A DNA stretch of 64,000 bases from Pseudomonas fragi (GCF_025426255.1 NZ_CP104861.1:2604001-2668000); one strand, 5' to 3'. Positions 18,677-27,656 are shown, counted from the stretch's first letter. Made by a program: numbers and translations. The notes: generated by a model from the sequence alone, not told the origin.

Positions 18677-18863
18677 CGGGCGTTCTCTGAGCAGGACTGG
18701 CAGGTGCGCGACGTCGAACGCCGCGTGATTTCAAGTAGCGAGGCGACAGGTACTGCTCGAAATGACTTTTCAGGTACATCCGGATGCGCTGCCAAAACAG
18801 CGTCAGCAATATGGTCACCACGCAGGTCAGGGCGATGACATCAAGCAGCTCAAGAAACGTCAT
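18663..18863 (-). CDS. bcsF: BcsF small membrane protein
   Basis: A 66-aa protein with one N-terminal membrane helix (LELLDVIALTCVVTILLTLF) and a basic cytoplasmic tail ending RGVRRRAPASPAQRTPDESV. Length and layout match E. coli BcsF, which recruits BcsE and BcsG to the synthase. The ATG at 18863 lines up with the E. coli start; a GTG at 18875 would add four residues. It overlaps the bcsE stop by 14 nt. Confidence 0.82.
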   Translation of the reverse strand: MTFLELLDVIALTCVVTILLTLFWQRIRMYLKSHFEQYLSPRYLKSRGVRRRAPASPAQRTPDESV

Positions 18864-20433
18864 GACGGTGCTCACTGATAGGCAGTGTTAATCTTTTGGG
18901 GGTTAGTGGCGCTCGTTCATTGACGCCAGGTGCTGCCTGCAAGACCGTGTTCTCGATCGGGATATGTAAATACGAGGGCACCGAATCCGCCTGCATAAAG
19001 GCCTCTTCAGGCAGATCGGAGAGCCCGCTCAGCACGCGACGCTGGACGAACATGTCACGCCAGGGCAGGCGGCAGATATTGCCCAGTGCCGGGTCCAGGC
19101 CGTCGGCGCGGCAGGCAAACAGAAACAGGTACAACTCATCGCCCAACAAGCACGCGATGTCGCCGAAACGGCGCAGGCACATCTGGTTCAGAAACAGCTC
19201 TTCGCTTAGCCCGGGAACCGGTTGGAACTTCATCAACTGGTGAGTCACCTCACCCGAGCTATCCTCGTAGATCTGCTCGATGGTTTCGTAGAACACGCGA
19301 GGGCTCACCAGGCCGCGAATCTGTGGCGGGCGCTGGCGTTCAAGCAGTGTCGCAAAGTCGATATTCTGGGTGTATTGCCAGCGCTGGCCCTGAACGCTTT
19401 CGAGCATGCTCAGGAACCGTGACAGCAGGGTGCCGTCAGGCACAATCAAGTTAGCCCCGCACGCCAGCAACAAACGTTCATCGCGGTAGCGCACCGAGGG
19501 TTCCATTTCCCGCACCACGATCTTCAGATCAGGGCCGCATTGCTCACGCATATCGTGCAGTTGCTGGGCCAATTCCAGTAACTGGTAGCTGTTGTCGATA
19601 CCCACGATGACCGTGGCAGCACGGGCTGTCTGGACCGCTGCGAGCAACGCTTCGCGGTTCTCGAACAGATACCAGTGCTTGGACATCGACGGTGCACCTT
19701 CCAGTACGGTGCGCTCGGCGAGGTACACGTGCTGATCGTCGGCCACCCGTGGCTGGGTATAGACCTCGGACTGCGGGATCACGCTCAGGGCATTGTCCTG
19801 CACCGAAAGCTTGAACTCCTGGCCCGCACTGACGCCCAGATCGTTGTGCCAGAAATTTAACTGGTAGCGCAGATCACCGTTATAGCGATACAGATGGCTT
19901 AAACCGGACAGGGTCTGATTTATTTGCAGCAACTGTTTGTGCAGCAGTGCAGCTTCGCCGTGGGTGATCAGCAATAACGTTGCGTCGTGCGCTTGCAGCC
20001 AGGCAATCACACGCTCACACCAGCGTTTCAACTGTGAGGCCTTGATGGTTTCAGGCCAACTGCTTGAAGGCAAAATCAGCAGTATCGGGCTTGAGGGGGC
20101 AATGCCCGCACGGCCAAGATCACGGGTCAACGTCGCCAGTCCGCGATCGATAACCCGCTTCTCGATTTCGAACAACTTGAGTTTGTCCGGGCCGCGATCA
20201 GGAGCCAGCTCACTGATGATGCTCTGCACCGAACCGGCACCAGCAATCAGCGTTGCAGGAACGTGCTCGGGGATGGCTTCCAGAAATTGGCGAGCCAGCA
20301 ACCTTGCGTCCGCCGGCTGATCGACCGAGACCCAATACAAGCCGCCAGCGCGCAATACGATCTGTTGATCGAGCAATCCGCTGATGGCCAAACTGATATG
20401 AACCAAGCGTAACGTCCCCCCAGGGATAAGCAT
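18850..20433 (-). CDS. bcsE: BcsE, c-di-GMP-binding cellulose regulator
   Basis: A 527-aa cytoplasmic protein matching BcsE: an N-terminal RecA-like pseudo-ATPase region, then REMEPSVRYRDERLLLACGA, then a degenerate GGDEF-like module with RFGD (in QMCLRRFGDIACLLGDELYLF). RFGD fits the RxGD c-di-GMP site of this family. First gene of the bcs operon. The ATG at 20433 has no good ribosome site. A TTG at 20406, about 9 nt after a run of six G, is an alternative start that aligns better with the E. coli N-terminus. Confidence 0.88.
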   Translation of the reverse strand: MLIPGGTLRLVHISLAISGLLDQQIVLRAGGLYWVSVDQPADARLLARQFLEAIPEHVPATLIAGAGSVQSIISELAPDRGPDKLKLFEIEKRVIDRGLATLTRDLGRAGIAPSSPILLILPSSSWPETIKASQLKRWCERVIAWLQAHDATLLLITHGEAALLHKQLLQINQTLSGLSHLYRYNGDLRYQLNFWHNDLGVSAGQEFKLSVQDNALSVIPQSEVYTQPRVADDQHVYLAERTVLEGAPSMSKHWYLFENREALLAAVQTARAATVIVGIDNSYQLLELAQQLHDMREQCGPDLKIVVREMEPSVRYRDERLLLACGANLIVPDGTLLSRFLSMLESVQGQRWQYTQNIDFATLLERQRPPQIRGLVSPRVFYETIEQIYEDSSGEVTHQLMKFQPVPGLSEELFLNQMCLRRFGDIACLLGDELYLFLFACRADGLDPALGNICRLPWRDMFVQRRVLSGLSDLPEEAFMQADSVPSYLHIPIENTVLQAAPGVNERAPLTPKRLTLPISEHRHDVS

Positions 20434-20931
20434 ATTTTAAGGCGTTTAGTACTGTCGTCCATGAGGAGCAATCAGCTATCGCCTTGAGGGTTAACTTTGT
20501 TATGGCGCCAATAGAATGACGATTGGCATAGTTATAAGTCAGCCCTGACCGTATATTTTATTTCAGCCCGACCTAGTCTTTGTCGACAAGAGTAGTACTT
20601 CACTTTAATTCGTGTAGGAAAGTCAGCATCTTAGCATTTGAAAATACCCAAACCCATGTTCAGAAGCGATAAAAGTCAAAAAAATATCACTTTCTATTTT
20701 TTAGCCATTAAATTGGCGCCCGATGGGTGAGACTGCTGTTCAGGACGTTCTGAAGTCCGGGCTCGTGTTTACGGGTAAAGGGCAGGCAGCATGACTAATA
20801 ATCAGCGTTTGGCTTTCTGAGTGACCTATTGCGTGCTATTGCTTAGGTGGGTTCACAGTGAACCGCGTATTTTTGATCGGGCTCGATCACAGCGCCTGAT
20901 CCCGTTACTGAAACGTCCATGAGGTGTAGAT
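20434..20931. promoter_or_regulatory. 498-bp divergent control region, bcs operon and ydcH-like gene
   Basis: No convincing gene is present. The bcs-proximal 250 bp are AT rich, including runs near 20680-20700, as expected for the promoter of a regulated exopolysaccharide operon. On the other side, GGTTCAC-a-GTGAACC (20850-20864) is a perfect 7-bp inverted repeat 68 bp before the YdcH-like start, and TTCAG/CTGAA arms lie near 20740-20755. Binding proteins cannot be named from sequence. Confidence 0.5.
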
Positions 20932-21168
20932 ATGCCAGTCAAGCACGACTTGTTACAGGACTTGGGGCTTACTAATGAGGCCGTGAGCAAGTTTCGTAGC
21001 GAAAACGCTCATCTGAACCAACTGTTTGTGCAGTACAGCGAAAAAGATGCCGAAGTTGTTGACGCCGAAGCCAACGCTGCAATCGGTGTGCCGGATGATG
21101 TGCTGCGCAAGCTCAAGGAGCAAAGGCTCCTCATCAAGGATAAAATTGCGCAACTATTGAGCGCTTAA
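20932..21168 (+). CDS. YdcH-like DUF465 protein
   Basis: A 78-aa, highly charged helical protein beginning MPVKHDLLQDLGLTNEAVSK, with the DUF465 pattern of heptad helices (LRKLKEQRLLIKDKIAQLL) expected to form a coiled-coil hairpin. GAGGTG lies 7-8 nt before the ATG. Function of the family is unknown. It precedes the ABM-domain gene by 26 bp and probably shares its transcript. Confidence 0.85.
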   Translation: MPVKHDLLQDLGLTNEAVSKFRSENAHLNQLFVQYSEKDAEVVDAEANAAIGVPDDVLRKLKEQRLLIKDKIAQLLSA

Positions 21169-21194
21169 GTCACCGAAAGCTGTAGGAAGTAGAT

Positions 21195-21491
21195 ATGTCT
21201 CAAATCATCAAGACTGTTGCCACGTTGCGTGCCAAATCAGGGCATGGCAAAACTGTCGAACAGGCATTGCGCGCCTGTGTCGAAGGTTCACGAGCCGAGC
21301 CGGGCTGCCTTTTCTATGACTTGCACGTGGATCGTACTGACCCCGAGTGCTTTGTGTTTATTGAAGGCTGGGCAGATATGGAGGCCTTCGAGCACCACAA
21401 AACCACTGCCCACTATCAGGCGATGGCCCACGCGGTGGGTGAGCTGCTGGTACATCGTGAAGTATTGCTGCTGGATGAGCTGAGCATTTAG
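21195..21491 (+). CDS. ABM-domain putative quinol monooxygenase
   Basis: A 98-aa single-domain protein with the antibiotic-biosynthesis-monooxygenase fold: TVATLRAKSGHGKTVEQAL, SRAEPGCLFYDLHVD, FVFIEGWADMEAFEHHKTT and HYQAMAHAVGELL. It resembles YgiN, which handles quinols or reactive carbonyl compounds without a cofactor. It is the second gene of a two-gene unit with the YdcH-like gene and is followed by a terminator. Confidence 0.85.
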   Translation: MSQIIKTVATLRAKSGHGKTVEQALRACVEGSRAEPGCLFYDLHVDRTDPECFVFIEGWADMEAFEHHKTTAHYQAMAHAVGELLVHREVLLLDELSI

Positions 21492-21518
21492 TTCCCCAGA
21501 CCATGCTGCAACACTACG

Positions 21519-21545
21519 CGGCGGCCCTTAGCAGGCCGCCGTTTT
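21519..21545 (+). terminator. rho-independent terminator
   Basis: CGGCGGCC/GGCCGCCG stem (21519-21526 and 21534-21541) followed by TTTT, between the ABM gene and the convergent acyl-CoA dehydrogenase. Confidence 0.8.
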
Positions 21546-21555
21546 ATCGAAGGGA

Positions 21556-23328
21556 CTAAAAGTTTGCGGCGTCGAGTTCGAACAGCGAATCACTCCCGGC
21601 CCGGATTGCTTGTTCAAGGCTCAAGGTGCGTGGCAGCAGGCGGTTGAAATAGAACCGTGCGGTTGCCAGTTTGGCGCTGTAGAACGCCGGATCGGCGCTC
21701 AGCGAGCGTTGCGCCACATCGGCCATGCGCGCCCATAGCCAGGCGTACGCTACATAGCCGAACAGATGCAGATACTCGACACAGGCAGCGCCCGTTTCGT
21801 TGGGGTTGACCCTGGCCCGTGCTTGCAGCCAGTCGCTGAGGTCTTCAAGCCGCTGGACGGCTTCGAGCAGCTCGCTGGCGTAAGGCTTGCCGGGTTGGGT
21901 GGCAAAGTCGCGGATCTGTGCGGTAAACATGCGTAAGGTCACCCCACCATTGGCCAGCACTTTACGGCCCAGCAAGTCCAGCGCCTGAATGCCGTTGGTG
22001 CCTTCATAAATCTGCGCAATGCGCACATCTCGAACCAGTTGCTCCTGGCCCCACTCACGAATATAGCCGTGCCCGCCGAATACTTGCTGGCCGAGCACGC
22101 AGCTGTCGAACCCGGTGTCGGTGAAAAAAGCCTTGGCCACGGGCGTCAGCAAGGCCACCAGCGCACTGGCTTCCTGTTGCTCCTGAGGCTCGGTCGAGAA
22201 CTTGGCCAGGTCCAATTGCTGGCCCACATAACTGGCAAATGCCCGACCGCCCTCGGTCATGGCCTTCATGCTCAACAGCATGCGCCGCACATCGGGATGA
22301 ACGATGATCGGGTCAGCCATCTTGTCCGGCGCCACAGCACCGGTAGGTGCACGGCTTTGCAGGCGTTCACGGGCATAGGTACGGGCATTTTGATAGGAAG
22401 CTTCAGCGCAACCGATACCCTGAATGCCGATCGACAAGCGCTCGTAATTCATCATGGTAAACATGGCTGCCAGGCCCTTGTTGGCTTCGCCGATCAGCCA
22501 GCCGCGAGCGGCGTCAAAATTGATCACGCAGGTGGCAGAAGCCTTGATCCCCATTTTGTGTTCGATGGAGCCGCAGCTCACGGCATTGCCGTGCCCCAGC
22601 GAACCATCGGCATTGACCAGCACCTTGGGCACTAAAAACAAGGAAATGCCCCGTGGCCCGGCTGGCGCGTCCGGCAGTCTGGCCAACACCAGATGGATGA
22701 TGTTTTCGGTCAGGTCCTGGTCGCCGCCAGTGATGAAAATCTTGCTCCCGCTGATATTGAAACTGCCGTCTGCCTGCGGCTCGGCGCGGGTGCGGATAAT
22801 CCCCAGGTCCGTGCCGGAATGGGCTTCGGTCAAGCACATGGACCCGGCCCAGCGGCCTTCATACAGAGGTGGCAAGTAAGTGCTTTTAAGGTCATGGCTG
22901 GCATGGGCGTCGATGGCCAAGCAGGCACCACTGGTGAGTGCCGAGTACAGGGCAAAGCTGGAGTTGGCGCCGTAGAGCATTTCTTCGAATTGCACCGCGA
23001 GCATTTTCGGCATGCCAAGGCCGCCAAACTCCGGGCTGCCCGACAACCCAACCCAGCCACCTTCGATATAGGTGTCATAGGCTGACTTAAAGCCTTTGGG
23101 CGTACTGACCTGACCGGCTTGCCACTGTGCGCCTTCCTCGTCGCCACTGCGGTTGAGCGGGGCAATCAATTGGCCGGTGACTTTGGCTGCTTCTTCGAGA
23201 ATTGCATCGGCGGTGTCGGCATCCACATGGTCAGCCAGTACTGGCAGCCGGGCCCAAAGCGCAGGGGCTTCGAATACTTCGTGCAGGACAAAGCGCATGT
23301 CGCGAAGCGGGGCATTGAATTCAGGCAT
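21556..23328 (-). CDS. acyl-CoA dehydrogenase (long DmdC/FadE-type with extra C-terminal domain)
   Basis: A 590-aa flavoprotein. After an N-terminal extension come the acyl-CoA dehydrogenase signatures: CLTEAHSGTDLGIIRTRA (FAD/substrate), SGSKIFITGG, MMNYERLSIGIQGIG, GQQVFGGHGYIREWGQEQLVRD and IAQIYEGTNGIQALDLLGRK, where the glutamate is the likely catalytic base. About 110 further residues form the Z-type C-terminal domain of DmdC-like enzymes. It lies downstream of an acyl-CoA ligase on the same strand, so the pair probably activates and oxidises an acyl substrate, possibly 3-methylmercaptopropionate-like or medium chain. The true substrate cannot be read from sequence. Confidence 0.85.
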   Translation of the reverse strand: MPEFNAPLRDMRFVLHEVFEAPALWARLPVLADHVDADTADAILEEAAKVTGQLIAPLNRSGDEEGAQWQAGQVSTPKGFKSAYDTYIEGGWVGLSGSPEFGGLGMPKMLAVQFEEMLYGANSSFALYSALTSGACLAIDAHASHDLKSTYLPPLYEGRWAGSMCLTEAHSGTDLGIIRTRAEPQADGSFNISGSKIFITGGDQDLTENIIHLVLARLPDAPAGPRGISLFLVPKVLVNADGSLGHGNAVSCGSIEHKMGIKASATCVINFDAARGWLIGEANKGLAAMFTMMNYERLSIGIQGIGCAEASYQNARTYARERLQSRAPTGAVAPDKMADPIIVHPDVRRMLLSMKAMTEGGRAFASYVGQQLDLAKFSTEPQEQQEASALVALLTPVAKAFFTDTGFDSCVLGQQVFGGHGYIREWGQEQLVRDVRIAQIYEGTNGIQALDLLGRKVLANGGVTLRMFTAQIRDFATQPGKPYASELLEAVQRLEDLSDWLQARARVNPNETGAACVEYLHLFGYVAYAWLWARMADVAQRSLSADPAFYSAKLATARFYFNRLLPRTLSLEQAIRAGSDSLFELDAANF

Positions 23329-23353
23329 AAGAACCTCGTTGTTACGTATTGGG

Positions 23354-23399
23354 TAGCCGCTGGCGAGGCACGAGGCAGCGATGGGCTGCGCAGCGGCTA
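23354..23399. repeat. REP-like hairpin between ligase and dehydrogenase genes
   Basis: Perfect 9-bp arms TAGCCGCTG (23354-23362) and CAGCGGCTA (23391-23399). The left side, GTAGCCGCTGGCGAGG, is almost the same as the arm of the REPIN at 6447, so they are one repeat family. It lies in the 81-bp gap and may attenuate or stabilise the shared transcript. Confidence 0.6.
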
Positions 23400-23409
23400 T
23401 ACATGATGG

Positions 23410-25032
23410 TTAAAGCGCTTTGGCCATGTCGCGCAGCACGTACTTCTGGATTTTCCCCGTTGAAGTCTTGGGCAACAGGGTAAACACCACGGTACGCGGT
23501 ACTTTGAAGCCTGCCAGATGGTCGCGACAAAAAGCGATGATCTCGGTCTCGCGCACCTGCTGGTGGTCGGCCTTGAGGGTGATAAAGGCGCACGGCGTTT
23601 CGCCCCATTTTTCGTCCGGGCGGGCAACCACTGCCGCTTCCATTACCCCGGGGTGGCGATACAGCACGCCTTCAACTTCAATCGTGGAAATATTTTCGCC
23701 GCCGGAAATGATGATGTCCTTGAGACGGTCACGAATCTCGACATAGCCATCCGGGTGGCACACGGCCAAATCACCGGTATGAAACCAGCCACCCTCGAAG
23801 GCCTCGGCCGTGGCGCTGGGGTTTTTCAGGTAGCCCTTCATCACCGTGTTGCCGCGCATGAAAATCTCACCCATGGTCTCGCCGTCACGGGGCGTGGGGA
23901 TCAGGGTTTTCGGGTCGGCTACCATCACCCCTTCCAGCGTAGGGTAGCGCACGCCCTGGCGGGATTTGATCTGTGCCCGCTCGGCGAGGGGCTGTTCATC
24001 CCACTTGTCATGCCAGGCACAGATGGTCACCGGGCCATAGACCTCGGTGAGGCCATAGACATGGGTCACCTTGATCCCCATTTCTTCCACGGCACCAATC
24101 ACTTTGGCCGGTGGCGCCGCGCCTGCAACCATCGCATGCACCGGGTGGTCGATGGCGGCCTTGGCGGACTCGGGCATATTGACCAGCGCATTGAGCACAA
24201 TCGGCGCGCCGCACAAATGCGTGACCTGATGTTCACGAATCAGATTGAGGATTTTTTGCGGGTCTACTCGACGCAAAAACACGTGCACACCGGCCAGGGC
24301 GGTGATGATCCATGGGTAACACCAGCCGTTGCAGTGGAACATCGGCAAGGTCCACAGATACACCGGATGGTTGCCGATGGCCCAGACCATCTGGTTGCCC
24401 AGGGAATTGAGGTAAGCGCCGCGATGGTGATACACCACGCCCTTGGGGTTACCGGTGGTGCCGGAGGTGTAGTTCAGGGCAATCGCCTGCCACTCATCCG
24501 CGGGCCACTGCCAGTCATAGTCGGGGTCGCCTTCCGCGAGCAGTGCTTCATAATCCAGCAGGCTGACCGGTTGGCCTTCGCCATACTCGGGGTCGTCCAC
24601 GTCAATGATCAGCGGCGGATGGTCAAGCATGGCCACGGCAGCGTGGACCACGTCATGGAACTCACGGTCGGCAATCAATACCTTGGCTTCGCCGTGAGCC
24701 AGCATAAAGGCGATGGCTTCGGCGTCGAGGCGCACGTTGAGGGCATTGAGCACGGCGCCAATCATGGGCACCGCGAAATGCGCTTCAAGCATCGCCGGAA
24801 TATTGGGCAACATCACCGCCACGGTATCGCCTTGACCAATTCCGCGCCCGGCCAGTGCACAGGCCAGGCGGCGGCAACGGCTGTAGGTCTGCGCCCAAGT
24901 GCGGCGAATGGAGCCATGAATCACGGCAGGGTAGTCGGGGTAGACACTGGCGGTGCGTTCGATAAAACCCAGCGGGGACAGGGCTATATGGTTTACGGCA
25001 GTCGGCTCAAGGCCGTGCTCAAAAATCGACAT
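23410..25032 (-). CDS. acyl-CoA synthetase (AMP-forming)
   Basis: A 540-aa ANL-family ligase with the ATP motif YTSGTTGNPKGVVYHH, the adenylate motif HVYGLTEVYGP, TGDLAVCHPDGY, RDRLKDIIISGGENIS and the C-terminal lysine motif KTSTGKIQKYVLR. It converts a fatty or short/medium acyl acid to its CoA thioester. The ATG at 25032 is chosen because GGA lies about 9 nt upstream; an ATG at 25041 would overlap that site. Divergent from a histidine kinase gene and upstream of an acyl-CoA dehydrogenase, it is probably the first gene of a small catabolic unit controlled by that kinase and its regulator. Confidence 0.87.
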   Translation of the reverse strand: MSIFEHGLEPTAVNHIALSPLGFIERTASVYPDYPAVIHGSIRRTWAQTYSRCRRLACALAGRGIGQGDTVAVMLPNIPAMLEAHFAVPMIGAVLNALNVRLDAEAIAFMLAHGEAKVLIADREFHDVVHAAVAMLDHPPLIIDVDDPEYGEGQPVSLLDYEALLAEGDPDYDWQWPADEWQAIALNYTSGTTGNPKGVVYHHRGAYLNSLGNQMVWAIGNHPVYLWTLPMFHCNGWCYPWIITALAGVHVFLRRVDPQKILNLIREHQVTHLCGAPIVLNALVNMPESAKAAIDHPVHAMVAGAAPPAKVIGAVEEMGIKVTHVYGLTEVYGPVTICAWHDKWDEQPLAERAQIKSRQGVRYPTLEGVMVADPKTLIPTPRDGETMGEIFMRGNTVMKGYLKNPSATAEAFEGGWFHTGDLAVCHPDGYVEIRDRLKDIIISGGENISTIEVEGVLYRHPGVMEAAVVARPDEKWGETPCAFITLKADHQQVRETEIIAFCRDHLAGFKVPRTVVFTLLPKTSTGKIQKYVLRDMAKAL

Positions 25033-25161
25033 GAGGGTCATTCCGGTGGCTGATTGTTAGCTCTGTGGCTGCCCGTTCTGCCGGTGGCGAGCGGGTCAGT
25101 TTTATGTCCGGTCTGACTTATAGCTCACTCTGCGTTTGATATGGAAGTAATACCTAAGCAC

Positions 25162-25179
25162 TATAGTAGTTGTACTATA
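25162..25179. promoter_or_regulatory. perfect dyad in the ligase/histidine-kinase divergent region
   Basis: TATAGTA-gttg-TACTATA, a 7-bp perfect inverted repeat, lies 34 bp before the chosen kinase start and about 130 bp before the ligase start. It is a good candidate operator for the adjacent response regulator or another dimeric protein. Confidence 0.4.
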
Positions 25180-25212
25180 TTAAAAAATATCGCCCAGACG
25201 CCAGGATGCCGA

Positions 25213-27018
25213 ATGCCGCTTTCCCTGCTGATCCACGATCCTCAACCCACTGTAATCCTCGACGCAGACGGCTTGCCGCTAAAAGCAAACCGGGCGTTGA
25301 TCGACCTGCTGGCGGGCAAGGCGCTGAGCTACGCGATCACCTTGTTGCCAGGCAACCTGCCCGAGCTGGTGCGTGCCTGCCTGCAACAGGGCAGAGCCAT
25401 TGAGCAGGTAGAGGCGCAATGCAACCAACAGATCTGGCTGTGGACATTGATCCCCGACCCCGACAGCCAATACGTGGTGGCGCGTGGGCGTGAGGCGAGT
25501 GCCGAATTGCGCGAGGGGCGTGAAGCGGCCAAGGCCCGGCGTCTGTATCGGCTGATTACCGAAAACACCACGGACCTGATCTCGCGTCATACCCCTGACG
25601 GGCGTTTTCTCGATGCGTCTCCGGCGTCCTGGACCTTGCTCGGTTATTGGCCCGAGGCCCTACGCGGCACCCTGGCGCAGCGCCTGTTTCACTCTCACGA
25701 CCTGAAACAAGCACTGCGCCAGGCCCGTGATGCCCTGCAGCTCGATGGCTATCACACCATGACTTATCGCATTCGCCATCACGCGGGGCATTACCTGTGG
25801 TTCGAAACGGCGAGCCGGGCAATTCGCGAGACCTATACCGGGGCCGTGGTGGAAGTGGTCAGTGTGTCGCGGGATATCACCGCGCGCATTCAGGCCGAAG
25901 AAAACAAGCGGCGGCTGGCGGATGTGGTCGAGGCCAACCCCGATCCGGTGTTGTTTATTGATCCCGCTGGCGGGGTGTCCTATCTCAATCCGGCGGCGCG
26001 GCGCATCCTCGGCTTGCTGCCTGCACAGGGAATGCCTTCGCTAAGCGGGTTCCTGACCGCGCAAACCTTGGAGACGCTCGAAGCCAGCGGTTGGAGCAGC
26101 GCCGAAAAACATGGGTTGTGGAGCAGTGAAGCCCGCGTACTGCCCTTGAACGGCGAACCCTCGGTGCCGGTGTCGCTGCTATTGCTGGCCCATCGTTCGA
26201 CCGCCGGTGAGCGGTTCTTCTCGCTGGTGGCGAGGGATATGCGTGAGCGCGAACTGCGCGAAGCCCAACAACGTCATCATCAGGACGAAATGGCCCACAC
26301 GGCGCGACTCATCACCCTTGGTGAACTGGCCTCCGGGATAGCCCATGAAATCAATCAGCCACTGGCGGCCGTGGTCAATTACGCCAATGCCAGCCAACGT
26401 TATCTGCAAACCCTGGGCACTAATCCCCAGGCCGTAGAGCGAGTGGCACAGGGGCTGGAGCGGATCAACCTGCATGCCCACCACGCTTGCGAAGTGATCA
26501 AGCGCCTGCGCGGCTTTTTGCGCAAAGGTCGACGTAACCTGCAAGCGCTGGATGTCAGTGAGGTGGCGCGTCAGGCCGTAAGTCTGTGCGCCTGGGAAGC
26601 CCGCGAGCGTAACGTAAACATCGAGCAGCAATTGCCGGACAACCTGGCGCTGGTCTACGCCGACCGCGTGCTGCTGGAGCAAGTACTGCTCAACTTGCTG
26701 CGCAATGCCATAGACGCCAACAACGAGCAGCATCCTGGGCAGGCTTCAAATATCACTTTGCAGGCTCAGGCAATTGCAGGCGGGGCACTGCTGATCAGCG
26801 TGCAGGATCAAGGCCCCGGAGTCAGTGCCGAGCAGCTTGAGCAACTGTTTACCCCGTTTTACACCAGCAAGGTAGACGGGCTGGGGCTGGGGTTGTCGAT
26901 GAGTCGCAGCATCATTGAAGGCTTTGGCGGAGAACTCGAGGCCAGGCCACAACCCGTAGGTTTATTGATGTGCTGCAGATTGCCGTTGATGGCTTCACTC
27001 AAACCAACAAGAGAATAA
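25213..27018 (+). CDS. PAS-domain sensor histidine kinase (FixL-like)
   Basis: About 601 aa, no clear membrane helices, so probably cytoplasmic. A small N-terminal sensor region is followed by two PAS-like domains (one around ITENTTDLISRHTPDGRFLD, a second around VVEANPDPVLFIDPAGGV). The transmitter follows, with H378 in LASGIAHEINQPLAA and ATPase boxes NLLRNAIDANN, DQGPGVS and GLGLGLSMS. ATG 25213 has AGGA 6-7 nt upstream, while the ATG at 25141 would place coding sequence across a perfect dyad. It is 2 bp from its partner response regulator. It probably senses a metabolite of the divergent acyl-CoA pathway; that is inference. Confidence 0.85.
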   Translation: MPLSLLIHDPQPTVILDADGLPLKANRALIDLLAGKALSYAITLLPGNLPELVRACLQQGRAIEQVEAQCNQQIWLWTLIPDPDSQYVVARGREASAELREGREAAKARRLYRLITENTTDLISRHTPDGRFLDASPASWTLLGYWPEALRGTLAQRLFHSHDLKQALRQARDALQLDGYHTMTYRIRHHAGHYLWFETASRAIRETYTGAVVEVVSVSRDITARIQAEENKRRLADVVEANPDPVLFIDPAGGVSYLNPAARRILGLLPAQGMPSLSGFLTAQTLETLEASGWSSAEKHGLWSSEARVLPLNGEPSVPVSLLLLAHRSTAGERFFSLVARDMRERELREAQQRHHQDEMAHTARLITLGELASGIAHEINQPLAAVVNYANASQRYLQTLGTNPQAVERVAQGLERINLHAHHACEVIKRLRGFLRKGRRNLQALDVSEVARQAVSLCAWEARERNVNIEQQLPDNLALVYADRVLLEQVLLNLLRNAIDANNEQHPGQASNITLQAQAIAGGALLISVQDQGPGVSAEQLEQLFTPFYTSKVDGLGLGLSMSRSIIEGFGGELEARPQPVGLLMCCRLPLMASLKPTRE

Positions 27019-27020
27019 AC

Positions 27021-27656
27021 ATGACAACCCAAACCCGGTCTGTGGTGTACGTGGTGGATGACGATCAGGGCATGCTCGACTCGACGGTCTGGCTGCTGGA
27101 GTCCGTGGGCCTGAATGCCCAGGCGTTTACCGGTGGGCAAGCCTTTCTCGATGCCTGCAATCCCGCGCTCAATGCCTGTGTAGTACTGGATATTCGAATG
27201 CCGGCAATGGGCGGGCTCAATGTGCAGCAGGCCCTGCAGGAGCGCGGGATCAAGATGCCGGTGATCTTTGTCAGCGGGCATGCCGATGTACCCATTGTGG
27301 TCCGTGCCTTCAAGGCTGGCGCCCATGACTTTATCGAAAAGCCCTATAACCAGCAGTTGCTGCTCGACAGCGTCCAGCAGGCATTGAGCACCGGTAATGT
27401 GCAGCAAAGCGCTGGCCAGGAACAAACGGAACTTGAAGCGCGCCTGCAGAGCCTGACACCCAGGGAGCGGGATGTATTTCTGCCTCTGGTCAAGGGCTAT
27501 ACCACCCGTGAAATTGCCGAGCAACTGGCGGTAAGTCCCAAGACCATCGACCTGTATCGCTCCAGGGTGATGAAGCGCATGCAGGCGCAGCATTTGCCGG
27601 ACCTGGTAGGCATGGCCATCGCGGCAGGATTGGTTGATCCGCTCAAGCTGCGCTAG
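27021..27656 (+). CDS. FixJ/LuxR-type response regulator
   Basis: A 211-aa two-domain regulator. The receiver has the acidic cluster VVDDD, phospho-acceptor D57 in VVLDIRMP, and the lysine in IEKPYN. The C-terminal LuxR helix-turn-helix reads LTPRERDVFLPLVKGYTTREIAEQLAVSPKTIDLYRS. The start at 27021 gives the normal receiver N-terminus. It is partnered with the kinase immediately upstream. The last 14 bp overlap the end of the convergent MocR gene. Confidence 0.88.
   Translation: MTTQTRSVVYVVDDDQGMLDSTVWLLESVGLNAQAFTGGQAFLDACNPALNACVVLDIRMPAMGGLNVQQALQERGIKMPVIFVSGHADVPIVVRAFKAGAHDFIEKPYNQQLLLDSVQQALSTGNVQQSAGQEQTELEARLQSLTPRERDVFLPLVKGYTTREIAEQLAVSPKTIDLYRSRVMKRMQAQHLPDLVGMAIAAGLVDPLKLR

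Noticed and set aside
23518..25053. 511-codon open frame antisense to the acyl-CoA ligase
   Set aside because: Shadow frame with the same compositional bias; the ligase on the other strand carries every family motif.
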